NCBI RefSeq assembly: GCF_932526225.1
Contig: NC_064043.1
Span: 10,397,821-10,461,820, forward strand
Origin: Nematostella vectensis
Lineage: Eukaryota; Cnidaria; Anthozoa; Actiniaria; Edwardsiidae
DNA: 64,000 bases
Direction of reading: 5' to 3'
Shown here: positions 46,342-57,389 of the stretch, piece by piece
How the letters are laid out: each line of letters opens with the position of its first letter
How positions within the stretch are numbered: the first letter of the stretch is position 1
Program-made: the position numbers and the translations under genes
The notes under the pieces: generated by a model
Told to the model about the DNA's origin: nothing
What the model saw: only the letters and a program-made list of their open reading frames with translations
Database searches by the model: none

Positions 46342-48054
46342 ATGAGGCTACTAGACGTCTGCTTCGTGTCACGCACCATTCTAATTCTTCTTGTCCTGAC
46401 GTTGTGCGAGAACAGAGAAATACACGAAGGGATTTGCTCAAGGGATTTGGGAAAATGCAAATCTTGTAAACAGTGGGTCGGAGACGGCGACACGAATCTC
46501 TTTTGGTATGATTGCTCTAACGCAACTCTGCAAACAATTCCTACAAGTCTTCCGCGGAACCTAGGAAGTTTATCTCTAAACACGAACCACATACGAGCGC
46601 TTCAGGCGAAAGCGTTTGCGAATTACCTGAGTCTGCGTGTATTGGATCTGTCAAACAATGAACTATCAGTTATAGCTAATGGAACGTTTAAATCTCTTGG
46701 CAAACTCAAAACACTCACACTGAACAGCAATCGCCTGGAAGTTGTCTATGCTGAGACCTTTCGCGGCTTAAGGGACCTACGCTATCTGAGTCTCAGACAT
46801 AATTCAATTAGAACCATTGGGGACGGAGCCTTTAGGTTTTCAGCATTTCTTATTTGTTTAGATATCAGTTTTAACAGATTAAGTGAATTTAAAACCGAAA
46901 CACTGCGCGGGCTTAGCTCGACTCTGACAGAGCTCCGTTTAAGAAGCAATATCTTACGAAGAGTGGCAATAAAACGACGGTTTAATATCACTTTGCTCGA
47001 CTTGGGTGATAATTTACTCGAAGTCTTTGAGGTAGATGCCTTTGATGGCTTGTCACTGCGCAAACTCCGACTAGACGGAAACAAACTGGACGAAATACCA
47101 GAAGCCTTTGCGAAAGTTGGGCATTTCCTACAAGAGCTTGATATGAGCGGGAATTACCTCCACGAGATCACAAGCGACCAGTTACTAGATCTTCATGCTA
47201 TAGAAAGACTCGATCTCAATGAAAATAATATTTCTAAAATCCGCATTGGTGCGCTTAGAGGGATGAAAAAGTTGAGACAGATTTCTCTTTCTGGTAACCC
47301 GTTATCCTGTGATTGTCGATTGGTTTGGCTAAAACATGTGTTAGATTCCAGGCAAAATCAACTTCACCTATCATCTCCCCAAAGCACAACCTGTGCTTCT
47401 CCGACAAGTGTCAAAGGACAAACATTTCTTGGCTTAGATGCTAGATCTTTCCTCTGCACATGCGCACAATGTGTCGCAGAATCAGAGCGGTGCTTTGGCA
47501 GACAGAACACGTCGTGCAGATGCGACACTGAGTGGAGAGGTAACACGTGCACAAACATTTGCGCGCGTGGCGAAATCGTAAACACCTTTTGCGCATACAT
47601 AGCAGGGGAATGCCGCTGCAGCGAGAATTGCCCGAGGTACTCTCAGTCTCGTAACGTCAGCGGGAGTATCATATGCGAGTGCAAGAAAGGCTTTGTGCGA
47701 GAACCTGAAGGTTGTGTAGATATTGACGAGTGTGTGTACCCAAGAGTGTGTTCAGAGCACGCTAAGTGCATCAATACCCATGGTTCCTACCTGTGTACAT
47801 GTGTGGAGCCATACGTATCGGGTCCTGGCGGGTGTGTCCTGTCAAGTGATAGCAGCAGCAGAGTGCTCGTTATCGTCGGCTCCGTGGTAGTGTCGGTGGC
47901 GGTGCTGGTCGTGGTCGTCTGCCTTATGTATTATCTGCTCTGGAGGAGTCGCTACAGGGAAGAATCGGAAGCGGAAGTGTCCATGAGGTCAGGCTCGACC
48001 AGAAGGGAAGAGCGTCAAGATGAGTTTATGCCGAAGAACAAGGCGACTGACTAG
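46342..48054 (+). CDS. LRR-EGF single-pass membrane protein without kinase
   Basis: 570 residues in one exon; the ATG at 46342 is preferred to an upstream GTG because a signal peptide follows (LLDVCFVSRTILILLVLTL). The order is a cysteine N-cap (CSRDLGKCKSCKQW), about ten LRRs, an LRR C-cap (NPLSCDCRLVWLKHVL), cysteine-rich and EGF repeats (DIDECVYPRVCSEHAKC), a transmembrane helix (VLVIVGSVVVSVAVLVVVVC) and a 40-residue charged tail. The ectodomain has the same layout and cysteine pattern as the LRR-EGF-FN3 kinase just upstream but lacks FN3 and kinase, so the two are probably tandem paralogs. Extracellular ligand binding is likely from the LRRs; the ligand is unknown. The tail is encoded by the first unit of a degenerate repeat. 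Confidence 0.9.
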   Translation: MRLLDVCFVSRTILILLVLTLCENREIHEGICSRDLGKCKSCKQWVGDGDTNLFWYDCSNATLQTIPTSLPRNLGSLSLNTNHIRALQAKAFANYLSLRVLDLSNNELSVIANGTFKSLGKLKTLTLNSNRLEVVYAETFRGLRDLRYLSLRHNSIRTIGDGAFRFSAFLICLDISFNRLSEFKTETLRGLSSTLTELRLRSNILRRVAIKRRFNITLLDLGDNLLEVFEVDAFDGLSLRKLRLDGNKLDEIPEAFAKVGHFLQELDMSGNYLHEITSDQLLDLHAIERLDLNENNISKIRIGALRGMKKLRQISLSGNPLSCDCRLVWLKHVLDSRQNQLHLSSPQSTTCASPTSVKGQTFLGLDARSFLCTCAQCVAESERCFGRQNTSCRCDTEWRGNTCTNICARGEIVNTFCAYIAGECRCSENCPRYSQSRNVSGSIICECKKGFVREPEGCVDIDECVYPRVCSEHAKCINTHGSYLCTCVEPYVSGPGGCVLSSDSSSRVLVIVGSVVVSVAVLVVVVCLMYYLLWRSRYREESEAEVSMRSGSTRREERQDEFMPKNKATD

Positions 48055-48225
48055 GCTGCATTTTTACAGAAGAGAAGAACGTCACGATGATAGTGCCGCA
48101 AAAAAAAGTAACCACGATTATGATGTGTTTACACTAAAAAAGAGCGTCAAGATGGTGGTGCGACTGACTATGCTGCGTTTACACGGAAGAGGAGTGCGTC
48201 AAGATGGTGACTGGCTAGGCTGCAT
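48004..48225 (+). repeat. Degenerate repeat beginning in the LRR-EGF gene's last codons
   Basis: GAGCGTCAAGATG recurs at about 48009, 48074 (GAACGTCACGATG), 48142 and 48196. GACTGACTAGGCTGC, which holds the stop codon, recurs at about 48046, 48161 and 48208. The first unit is coding, the rest are 3' of the stop. Confidence 0.75.
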
Positions 48226-48484
48226 CCGCACTATGGATAAGACACGTTTACCCTGAACGTGTTAACTGCTACGCGCGCTATCGTGGCCACGTTGACAGGT
48301 TTGGGAAATCAGCCAATGAGATGCGAGATATGCGCTATCGGATTGGCATCAAGTTCACTAGCAAACAAGCATGGCGAAGGAATACTTCAGTACACACCAA
48401 GACACGAAAGAATCTTTTAAGCTATGATATTTGTGTTAAAACTGTTCTCGTATGCTCATTGGCTAACTTTCTTTGGAAGAAATT

Positions 48485-48600
48485 TGTCATTGTGGCCACG
48501 GTAGCACGCGTCACATTGTTACCTTTGTATTGGTGGCCACGGTAGCACACGTCACATGGTTACCTTTGTATAGGTGGCAACGGTAGCGCGCCTCGGACTA
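48485..48600 (+). repeat. Tandem repeat of about 52 bp
   Basis: GTGGCCACGGTAGCACGCGT and GTTACCTTTGTATTGGTGGC recur two to three times with substitutions. Confidence 0.75.
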
Positions 48601-48708
48601 AAATCTCGACTCTGGAGCTCATTGATGAAACTTCCCAGATTTACCTAGATTATATTTCCGGAATTAGCAAAGTAATAAAAATGCACTACATTCTCAATTT
48701 CTCAAACG

Positions 48709-49463
48709 TACGAAAGCCGAGAAAGGCCATCAGATTTCCGAGATAATAGTTTCCGAGATGATAATTTCCGAGATAATAATTTCAAAGATAAATATTTCAG
48801 AGATGATAATTTGAGATGCTAATTTCAGATATTATAATTTCGGATAAAGAATTATGCCGGGTTACTGAGCATGCAGCACTCGATCAACACAACAATTCCC
48901 CCCACAGCTACGTTCGGTCCTGAAGAGTTCTTCAAGTTTTCATATATTCTGCCCTTACTAAGGTTTGTTTATGTCCATAATTCATATTAAAAAATATAAT
49001 ATATCCACGTAAGTCAAAAGCGCCAAGAAGGCATCGGTGGAAAGCTGGATGTGCTCTTTTTTCATGCCGGAGCTATACAATACAGAAAACTATCTACGCC
49101 ATGTAGACTTAGAAGACGTGCAAGCGTGCAAGCGCATGTATACTGAATCCTGTGAAGACTAAGCGGAAATATGGAGGAGCTGGTGCAACTCATAAAGCCA
49201 AGCTACACCCCACCAACTGACGCAGCTGTGGCTCTGGAATTATTTTCAGAAATAACACAGAAACTTAAAGAGTTTCACCAAATTTAATATAGCAGATGAT
49301 TAAGGAGACCGAGTATTCAAGTAACATGAAGACCATATTCATCCCGTTTCAGAAATGTAATTGTTTCGTTTATACAGAGACAAGATAATGTTGTTGTTTT
49401 ATTTAACTGGCTTTTGATGGCTTGTATTATATTCTATCCAAGGGCGGATCCAGGATTCCCAAA

Positions 49464-49505
<42 letters not shown>

Positions 49506-50178
49506 GGGGCACCGACGGAAGGTAAAAGTGGGTAAATTAGTTCCCATACAATACCACGGAGGGCATCGATATTTCCAGTGGAATCACACAACATCCTAAA
49601 GTTATGCTAATATTACGCATTGCTATTTACGGGACATCGAAATACTGCGGCATACCTATAAAAATTCCACACAACCATGTATTATGTAAATGAGATATGA
49701 GTGTCTTACACAGACACAAGGTCAATCAATCAATCAATCAATTTTATTTATCACCTTTATGTAACTCTTTTAATTTTCATGTTTCTCCGCGTGATCATCT
49801 CATATCCTCTATCGTTATTGCTTGAATGTAAATTTCCTAATTAAAGGTCGGCGTTACTTAGTAAAATGATCAACAAAACAACATAACCGTGTTCTTGTCA
49901 GAAATGTGATCCAGCATCTTGCCACTACTGGACATAGTAGTCTGTGGGTTGGGAATCATAGGTGGGCAAAAATGTCCGCCGCAGTTGGTAGGTCCGCCAC
50001 CGTGTAACCTCAGGCAATTTCTTAGCACTGAAAGAAGCTGGGCATGCACGTGCCTAAAGGCTTAGAGACCTGGCCGAAACTGTTATCTGAAATTATCTTC
50101 TCTAAAATGATCTTCTCTAAAATAATCATCTCTGAAATTATTATCTCTGAAATCTGATGGCCCTACTCGGCTTTCGTA
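48709..50178. mobile_element. Inverted-repeat element A, 1.47 kb, 6-bp target duplication
   Basis: The ends read TACGAAAGCCGAG and continue RRGGCCATCAGATTT, then arrays of about 13-15 bp TTTCNGAGATAATAA-like units extend inward (48730-48845 and inverse at 50084-50155). CAAACG flanks both sides (48703-48708 and 50179-50184). No transposase frame was found. Inside are a long poly-G at 49469-49503 next to GGGCGGATCCAGGATTCCC, a motif often seen in dispersed repeats, and an AATC microsatellite at 49722. Confidence 0.82.
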
Positions 50179-50394
50179 CAAACGAGTTCTAAAGATTGTT
50201 TCTGAATACGGCATTACGATATGAGCGCCATGAAATCCTCTGGGCAAAGTACGGAAGCCCATGAGGGCCACTCAAGGTTTTGGTTAACAACATCTCACCT
50301 TTCGGTCACGACTTTGAACTATTTGCGTCACGACAACTCACTTTGAGTGTCACGACAAAGCACTATTTAATTATCGCTTAAAACATTGCTGGTT

Positions 50395-51040
50395 TAGTTC
50401 ACAATATCGCACTTTGTGTCTCAAAACATCGCACTTTGTGTCTTAAAAACTCATCATTTTGCCTTTGCTTAAAACATTTCAGTATATCGTTCACGACATT
50501 CAACTTTGTGCTTATAACATAGCACTATGTGTCTATTGCATTTTAACTTTGTGCTTTATAACATGGGACTTTGTGTCTTAAAAATTCTCGCGATTTGCCG
50601 AATGCGCAAATTATTTCAGGTTTTGTCTATTGCATAAAATATTCAACTTTGTGTCTTAAAAATCTCGCGATTTTCCGAATGCGCAGATCATTCCAGTTTT
50701 TGTCTGTGCATTAAATATTTAACTTTGTGCCGCATAACATGGTCTTTTGTGTCTTAAAAAATCTCGCGATTTGCCGAATGCGCAAATCATTTCAGGTTTT
50801 GTCTATTGCATAAAATATTTAACTTTGTGCTTTATAACATGGAACTTTGTGTCTTAAAAATCTCGCGATTTTCCGAATGCGCAGATCATTCCAGTTTTTG
50901 TCTGTGCATTAAATATTTAACTTTGTGCCGCATAACATGGTCTTTTGTGTCTTAAAAAATCTCGCGATTTGCCGAATGCGCAAATAATTTCAGTTTTTGT
51001 CTATGCATAAAATATTTAACTTTGTGCTTTAGAACTTCAT
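50395..51040. repeat. Subterminal tandem repeats of element B, left
   Basis: About five units of roughly 100 bp with TCTCGCGATTTKCCGAATGC near 50586, 50664, 50762, 50861 and 50961. They alternate between two subtypes, GCAAATCATTTCAGG and GCAGATCATTCCAGT. Shorter CATCGCACTTTGTGTCT units precede them. Confidence 0.85.
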
Positions 51041-51594
51041 TTCACAAATTTGAAGAGAATTATCAAATAACTGGATTCTATACGAATGACCTGTGAGCTC
51101 CCTACAAGGACTAAAAACTAAACAGAACGTCAGGATAGGCCGAGGAAAAAAAGCCTTAGCGATACGGGATCAAAGGCTGAACTGGTTGAGTGCTCGCTCG
51201 AGCTTTATTCAGTGTTCTACAGATGCAGGTACCTCTAGCTCGCCTTGCGGGACTACGGCCCCAATGATAACTCTACATTTCGGAAGCCTCTCCTCCAAAC
51301 GATAAATCACGGCATTGGACTGTGTTTATAACTTAGGCGGCTCATCGCATTAATGCTAATAATATCTAACTTTTTTGACAATCATTTACAGCATGCCATA
51401 ATATCTTAGGCAACGACTCACAATGGGTCGCAATGCTGAACTTATTACTTTGTCTTACCAACAATGCTATTTATTTCACTCATCATCATGGCTTATAATC
51501 TTGATTTATATTTATATTTACTTATATATCTCATTTACTTATATATTAAGCTCAGGATTTCGCAATTACGTTTCTAGTCTATTCGCAAAGCATG

Positions 51595-51960
51595 CTGGTC
51601 TATGTAGAAAAAAACTCACTTTTTGCAAACGCACTTTGTGCCTCACGAGATTGCACTTTTTGCGTTACGACATTGGACTTTTTGCACAAGGACATGTGAC
51701 TATTTGTCACACACGATTGGATGTTTAGGCTTGCGTCATGGCACATTATGCAAATCGCCAACAACATCTGACTCTTGGCGTCACGACATGAGACAATTTG
51801 CTTCAAAACACCGCACATTATATCTCATAATATGGCACTTTTTCCCTTATAACATCGCACCTTTTGCGTGTATGACTTAGAATATCGCTTTTAACATCGC
51901 ACTATTTGCGTGTAAGAATATCGCGCTTTGTGTTTATAACACCGCACCTTTACTTATTTT
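51595..51960. repeat. Degenerate 24-30 bp repeats in element B
   Basis: Diverged units of the type ACATCGCACTTTTTGCGT, related to the motif that makes up the element's arms. Confidence 0.65.
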
Positions 51961-52244
51961 ATACAGTTTTAGCTGATGGAACACTACGCTACGTCTAGCT
52001 CAGGAAACGAAGTCCGGAATAATATGGGGACACAGCCAAAACATCGAAATGAGAGGAAAAAAAATATATATATCTGTAAATACTAAAATTAAGAGCTATA
52101 TATACTGATACTTTATATTGATACTACTACTACTTTATAACTAATTTAATTAATATAAGATAGAATAAAAGAAAATAATAATAAAAAATAAAAGAAATAA
52201 AAAGTAAAAAATATTCGTATAAATGTAGAATTTTAAAATAGTTA

Positions 52245-54299
52245 TTAATTTTTGCACAAAGAGAAGTATTTTGTCCCATCATCAATTAGGAGGGAAATGT
52301 CGATTTCTCTTATTTTGCGTTTAAAAGTATTTAAACTCGGTGACGATCTTATAGTGACCGACAGTTTTCCCCAAAGCTTTGGCCCAAGGTACCTTAAAGA
52401 GTGCTTTCCATAAGTAGTGGTGTTGTACCTTGGAAGGGAGAAATCCGCTTGCCTTAGATTATAGTTGGCACTGTGTCTGTTAAAAATGCCGCATATATTA
52501 GGACACAATTTATTGTGCACCTTGTACATTAGTATAGCAATGTCCTGCAGCCGTCTGTTTAAGAGGTTAGGTAGCTTAGCCCGTTCGGGGAGGTTAGCGT
52601 AAGTAGAGCTTTTGTCTTTGAAAACAGCCCTGAGTCCTCTTTCTTGTACCCTTTCGAGCTTGCGCTTGTCGCTTGATCGGCAAAAGTGCCACACAAGGTG
52701 ACAGTAGGTGAGGTGAGGCAGAACTGCCGATTTAAATAGTTGTAGTTTGGCGTTGGTGGGGATAAGATTCCTGAGGCGCATTAGAACACCAGCTCTTTGA
52801 CTGGCTCTTTTACAGATTTCATTGATATGGGTGCTAAAATTTAACTGGTCGCCAATCGTGACACCTAGTAGTTTGAGTTCATGAGTGTCATTTATTATTT
52901 CACCATGCACATAAAGAGCTGCGTTAGCGTCGGCGTTTTTTCGGCGATTATCAGTAAGATGTAAAACCTGATACTTTTTTTAGATAGCCGGCTAGGAGGT
53001 TTGGATCGTCCCACTGAGTAGCATGGTCTAAACTCACTCTGAGATCTGAAATCACGGTGCTAAGATCGCTTCCAGTGTGATAAATCTGATGATCATCAGC
53101 ATACATGGATAAATTTCCGTCAATGTGATAGCATAGGTCGTTCTGGAAAATATTCCATAATAGTGGACCTAGAGCAGAACCCTGTGGACATCCCCGATTG
53201 ATATTCTTGCATGAGCTGACATGGCGGCCTAGGCGCACCCGGTTATTCCTTTCAGAAAGGTAGCTACCCAGTAGTGCTATCAAGTTCTCTTGGAAGCCTT
53301 AAGCTTTAAGCTTAGAAGCAGTGGTGGATGAAGTGAATCAAAGGCTTTAGACATATCTGTTGAAAGGATGCTAACTGACAGTCTATTATCCCTTGCTTTT
53401 TTCCAGCCTTCTATTAGATTGATCAGGGTCGTCTCACAGCTGTGTGATTTTCTGTATGCCGAGGAGTTAGTGAAAAAGTGTCTTTCAAAACCCTTTGCAA
53501 CTTATGAGCATATAAGCTTTTCAAAGACCTTATCTACACAAGGCAAAACAGTAATGGGTCTATAGTTCTCCTATTTCTCATCTTTCTTAAATACCGGGGT
53601 CCAATCACCGAGCTTCCATAAGTCAGGCCACACCTTTGACTTGATGCATGAATTAAAAAGAGAAGTAAGAGGTTTAGCAAGCTCCGTTTCACCTATTTTT
53701 AGAAGTTTAGGGGGAATGGCATCACACCCAGCCGCTTTTCCAGGTTTAAGGGAGTGAAGTTCCTTCAAAACCTGGCCTTCCGTGACAGGTCGCAGCTCAC
53801 GGCAAGGAGTGCTGGGATGATCCATGAAATCGTCAGGTGAAGACAATTTAGCCTTGTCGCCACCGATACCGTCTGCAATGGTGGAAAAGTAATCTACCAG
53901 TATCTCAGCTACTCGACTTTGGTCTTTAACAAGTGTTCCATCGACATCGTTGTGATGAATTTCATTGTCTGGAGTCGTATTTTTAGAGCTGAGAAAAGGT
54001 TTGAACGTTTTGAAAAAGTCCCTAGGTTTCTCTTTAAGATGCTCACATTGTTTCCTCCAGTCGTGCTTTATGGCTATTCTTCTTTGCCACTTCTTTGCAT
54101 CTTTCTTTGCTTTGCCACTGCCCAATTCTCTGCATAAATTTACATTAGGAGATGCTTGTGAAAGAGGAGCAGTGAAAGAGTGTACATTTCTATCACCTGG
54201 AAGGTTAGTTTGACAGTTCTCATTTGAAAGTTGTACAAAAAAGTGGCCAGTACGAAAAAGAAGCAAACTGAAAAACTTGTGTGACCCATTAGATATCAA
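52245..54299 (-). pseudogene. Truncated non-LTR (CR1/jockey-like) reverse transcriptase
   Basis: Three minus-strand frames in order, 53571-54299, 52951-53283 and 52245-52910, form one decayed LINE. The first has the RT entry region (LKPGKAAGCDAIPPKLLK), the second the palm with SMYADDHQIYHTG, the third the thumb and C-terminal part (LKLLGVTIGDQLNF, PHLTYCHLVW). Endonuclease is missing, so the copy is 5' truncated, and indels separate the parts. It lies inside element B, next to A/T-rich sequence at 52040-52240 that may be its 3' end. Confidence 0.85.
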
Positions 54300-54511
54300 T
54301 GAGTGTTGCGGGTATTGAATTGATTATTTTTATTTATTTAGTTATTTATTTATTCCCTTTTACAGCCCCTATATTTATTCCATGTTTATATTTCACTTTG
54401 TTATACCTTTTTAAAATAAGATAAAACTATATTATAGAAATTAGGTATATGTGTTTTCCTTTCGGTGTTTAAATGAGTTGCGGAAACTCAAGGTTAGCGG
54501 TCGACTGACCA

Positions 54512-54946
54512 CAATAACAGGAATATTTAATGTATAAGCAAAAAAAATGAAAGGAGACTAAAACATAAAATAACCAGGACAGTAAGGCCAAATAAAACAA
54601 CTCAGATTCAAGCAATCCTTTGCTAATACGTCTTAATCAAAATGGAGAAAAGTACCATATAGATTTGCCTGTGAATGATCCAACCAAACCTCAGGAAGGG
54701 TTTGGCGGGAAATTAGAAATGGAGTCAATCTTACGGAACGGCACAATAACAGGAATATTTAATGTATCAGCAAAAATAAAAATAAGCAAGGAGACTAAGA
54801 CATAGACTAACCAGGGCAATAAGGCCAAGCAAAACAACTCAGATCAAGCAATCCCTTACCAATCAAAACGGAGAAAAGTACCAACCAAACCTCAGGAAGG
54901 ATTTGGAGGCAAGTTAGAAATGGAGTCAGTCTAGCGGGACGGCAAG
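54512..54946. repeat. 231-bp tandem duplication
   Basis: CAATAACAGGAATATTTAAT starts both copies (54512 and 54743). Each contains CCAACCAAACCTCAGGAAGG and ends near GGAGTCARTCT. The second copy has a short internal deletion. Confidence 0.85.
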
Positions 54947-55646
54947 CAAAGTGAACCAAAGTGAAATCAGAGAGATAAGTAAGTACAGTTCAAGTTCAAG
55001 CGAAACAAGTTCAAGAGACTACAAGAATGAGAATTACCAGTGTCCAATCTCCTCTTTCTTGTGTGAAAGCCGCCGTTAACCTCTGAAAGCCGCCCTTAAC
55101 TGTACATGTATTGCCATTATTCGCTACTGAAACGCAGTCCACTCTACCGTCTCACGGAGGCAGGCAAGTTTGTTGATGAAGAAGATGACAATTTGAAAGT
55201 TAAGAAGGGTAGCAGGAAAATTAATCAAGTTTGCTGTAGCTCTCACTTTCTTGTGTAAACTCAATTCTCAATGAGCTTTCTAGAATGCACGACTACAATA
55301 GGATAAAAGGGGCTTCCTAGCAGGATAAGATGGAAACTTTTTATTTTAATAATTTTCTATCAATAATTTTCTTAGGTATGGTATGGTTCCGAGGTATGGT
55401 TCCGCTCATATAGATATGGAATAAGGCTGTATCTTCGTCGCTAATAATATAGTCCACAGTTCTACTCCCGTTATATTAAACGATACTGATAACTAAACCT
55501 GCAATGTTTTAAGCGATAATTAAATAGTGCTTTGTCGTGACACTCAAAGTGAGTTGTCGTGACGCAAATTGTTCAAAGTCGTGACCGAAAGTCGAGATGT
55601 TGTTAACGAAATCCTTGAGTGGCCCTCATGGGCTTCCGTAGCAAAG

Positions 55647-56203
55647 GAATGAAACTGTCATTTAAATATTTTAGTTGCGACGATTATATACAGTTTATCA
55701 CAACTCTAAGAAAAAATGCAATATTTCTGTTACCATTATTTCATTTAATGGAGGAAAACATTATAAAAGATCTAATCTGTCTGAAGTTTGTTTAAAAGTG
55801 AGAAACAAAAATCTTGCACAAAAACCTTTAAAATAAACGTTTTCTTACATTGGTGCTCAGAGATCCTTTCACTGAATCCGTTTAGTTTATATATGCTCCA
55901 GTCGGAGAGAATCAAAAATCACAAACTGTCGTGATCTCGTACCAGAACAATAAATACAATACACCAGAAACTGGAAATCGACTCTGCCGAAGGATACAAC
56001 AATAAACAGGGTATTAAGTGTGGTCAAGTGACTCCTGGGTTTGACAATTCAATCTCACGACAAAGAATTGGTCATTCAAAATTGCCTTTTGGTCTTGCTT
56101 AAAGACATTGGCCCTTAAAACAGCGGACACTTATCGGGGGTGTGGGAGATATTTTTGGTGATTAGGTAATAGCTACCTCTCCATGTAGGAAAACTTCAAG
56201 CTG
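55647..56203. other. Spacer with no recognised feature
   Basis: AT-rich sequence between element B and the 357-bp repeat pair; nothing was recognised. Confidence 0.5.
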
Positions 56204-56562
56204 AACTATTCTCGTTGCCAGAACTTGCTAAGAGGGTTGGGAGTATGCGCAGGGAAATTCATATGTTGAACTGAAATAATATAGGTTTTCAAATAATTAT
56301 GTTACGAGGGAAAGGTTGTGTAGCTTGTTTGCAGAATCGGAAGAGGGTTACGATTTCACCAGAACGAAAAACATTGCATGTGGACATGGCCCATTAGTTG
56401 GGGATAATGAACTGTTCAGAATATGTAAATAGAAGTCCTATTTCGTTCATAAGAAGTCGGTGTACCGAGAGGCAAAGTAAAACAAAAAAAATATATAATA
56501 TACCAAAAACTAGTATTCGACTCAAAATTATTTAAATTTATTATTTATTCTTAAAAGAATAA
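56204..56562 (+). repeat. 357-bp repeat, first copy
   Basis: From AACTATTCTCGTTGCCAGAA to the AT-rich end TTCTTAAAAGAATAA, nearly identical to 57016-57371 in the same orientation. Confidence 0.9.
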
Positions 56563-56662
56563 TGTTGCATCGAAAAGTACCTGAAAAACAGTAATAGGAG
56601 CAAAAAGAGCGCGCACAGCAACAAATAAAAACCTCAAATTCCAGAGCTCCTTCGTGGCTAAA

Positions 56663-56774
56663 CTGCAGAATACCCGTCCACTTATTTGCATTTTCCTTGT
56701 ATTTACTGCCTCGTTCTATAGAAATCAAGTTGTGAAGTCTCATTGTTAACTCTTTGTGGACGGGTATTCTGCAG
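56663..56774. repeat. 19-bp perfect inverted repeat
   Basis: CTGCAGAATACCCGTCCAC (56663-56681) and its exact inverse (56756-56774) flank a 74-bp loop, between the two 357-bp repeat copies. Confidence 0.85.
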
Positions 56775-57015
56775 TTGCTCCCATTTCGTAATACTTTTAC
56801 CTCCCCTGTATTAGCTTTCTTTATTCTATTTATATAACTCACAACTCGAGAATAGGTATCATTCCTTTACATGGAATCTCCTATTATTCATTTTGCTTAC
56901 ATTCCAGCTCCTCTTTCAAAACAATACATGCATACACAAGTCTTTTAAGCGTTCCATCCTTCTTAACTCATTAACTAATCGCTTGTTTCATAACAATAAG
57001 AAAAGAAGAGAACTT

Positions 57016-57371
57016 AACTATTCTCGTTGCCAGAACTTGCTAAGAGGGTCGGGGGTGTGCGCAGGGAAATTCATATGTTAAACTGAAATAATATAGGTTT
57101 ATATAATTATTTACGAGGGAAAGGTTGTGTAGCTTGTTTGCAGAATCGGAAGAGGATTACCATTTCATCAGAACGAAAAACATTGCATGTGGGCATGGCC
57201 CATTAGTTGGGGAGAATGAACTGTTCAGAATATGTAAATAGAAGTCATATTTCGTTCATAAGAAGTCGGTGTACCGAGAGCCAAAGTAAAACAAAAAAAT
57301 ATAGTATTACTAGAAATACAAGTATTCGACTCAAAATTATTTAAATTTATTATTTATTCTTAAAAGAATAA
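57016..57371 (+). repeat. 357-bp repeat, second copy, with flanking direct repeats
   Basis: The copy is bounded by AATAAGAAAAGAAGAGAACT on both sides (about 56995 and 57368), which resembles a long target duplication made by LINE-machinery insertion. A SINE-like retroposon is possible, but no tRNA-type promoter boxes were identified. Confidence 0.8.
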
Positions 57372-57389
57372 GAAAAGAAGAGAACTTTT

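Larger units (their letters stand above)
50250..55640. mobile_element. Inverted-repeat element B, 5.4 kb, 6-bp target duplication
   Basis: Inverted arms of about 150 bp with few mismatches start TACGGAAGCCCATGAGGGCC. GCAAAG flanks both ends (50244-50249 and 55641-55646). The arms themselves are made of degenerate units like TCACGACAAAGCACT and continue into larger tandem repeats. A broken non-LTR retrotransposon and a 231-bp tandem duplication lie inside. The terminal TACGRAAGCC and later GGGCCA motif is shared with element A, so both belong to one family. No transposase was recognised. The superfamily is uncertain; 6-bp duplications are reported for IS3EU, Dada and Polinton-type elements. 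Confidence 0.82.
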
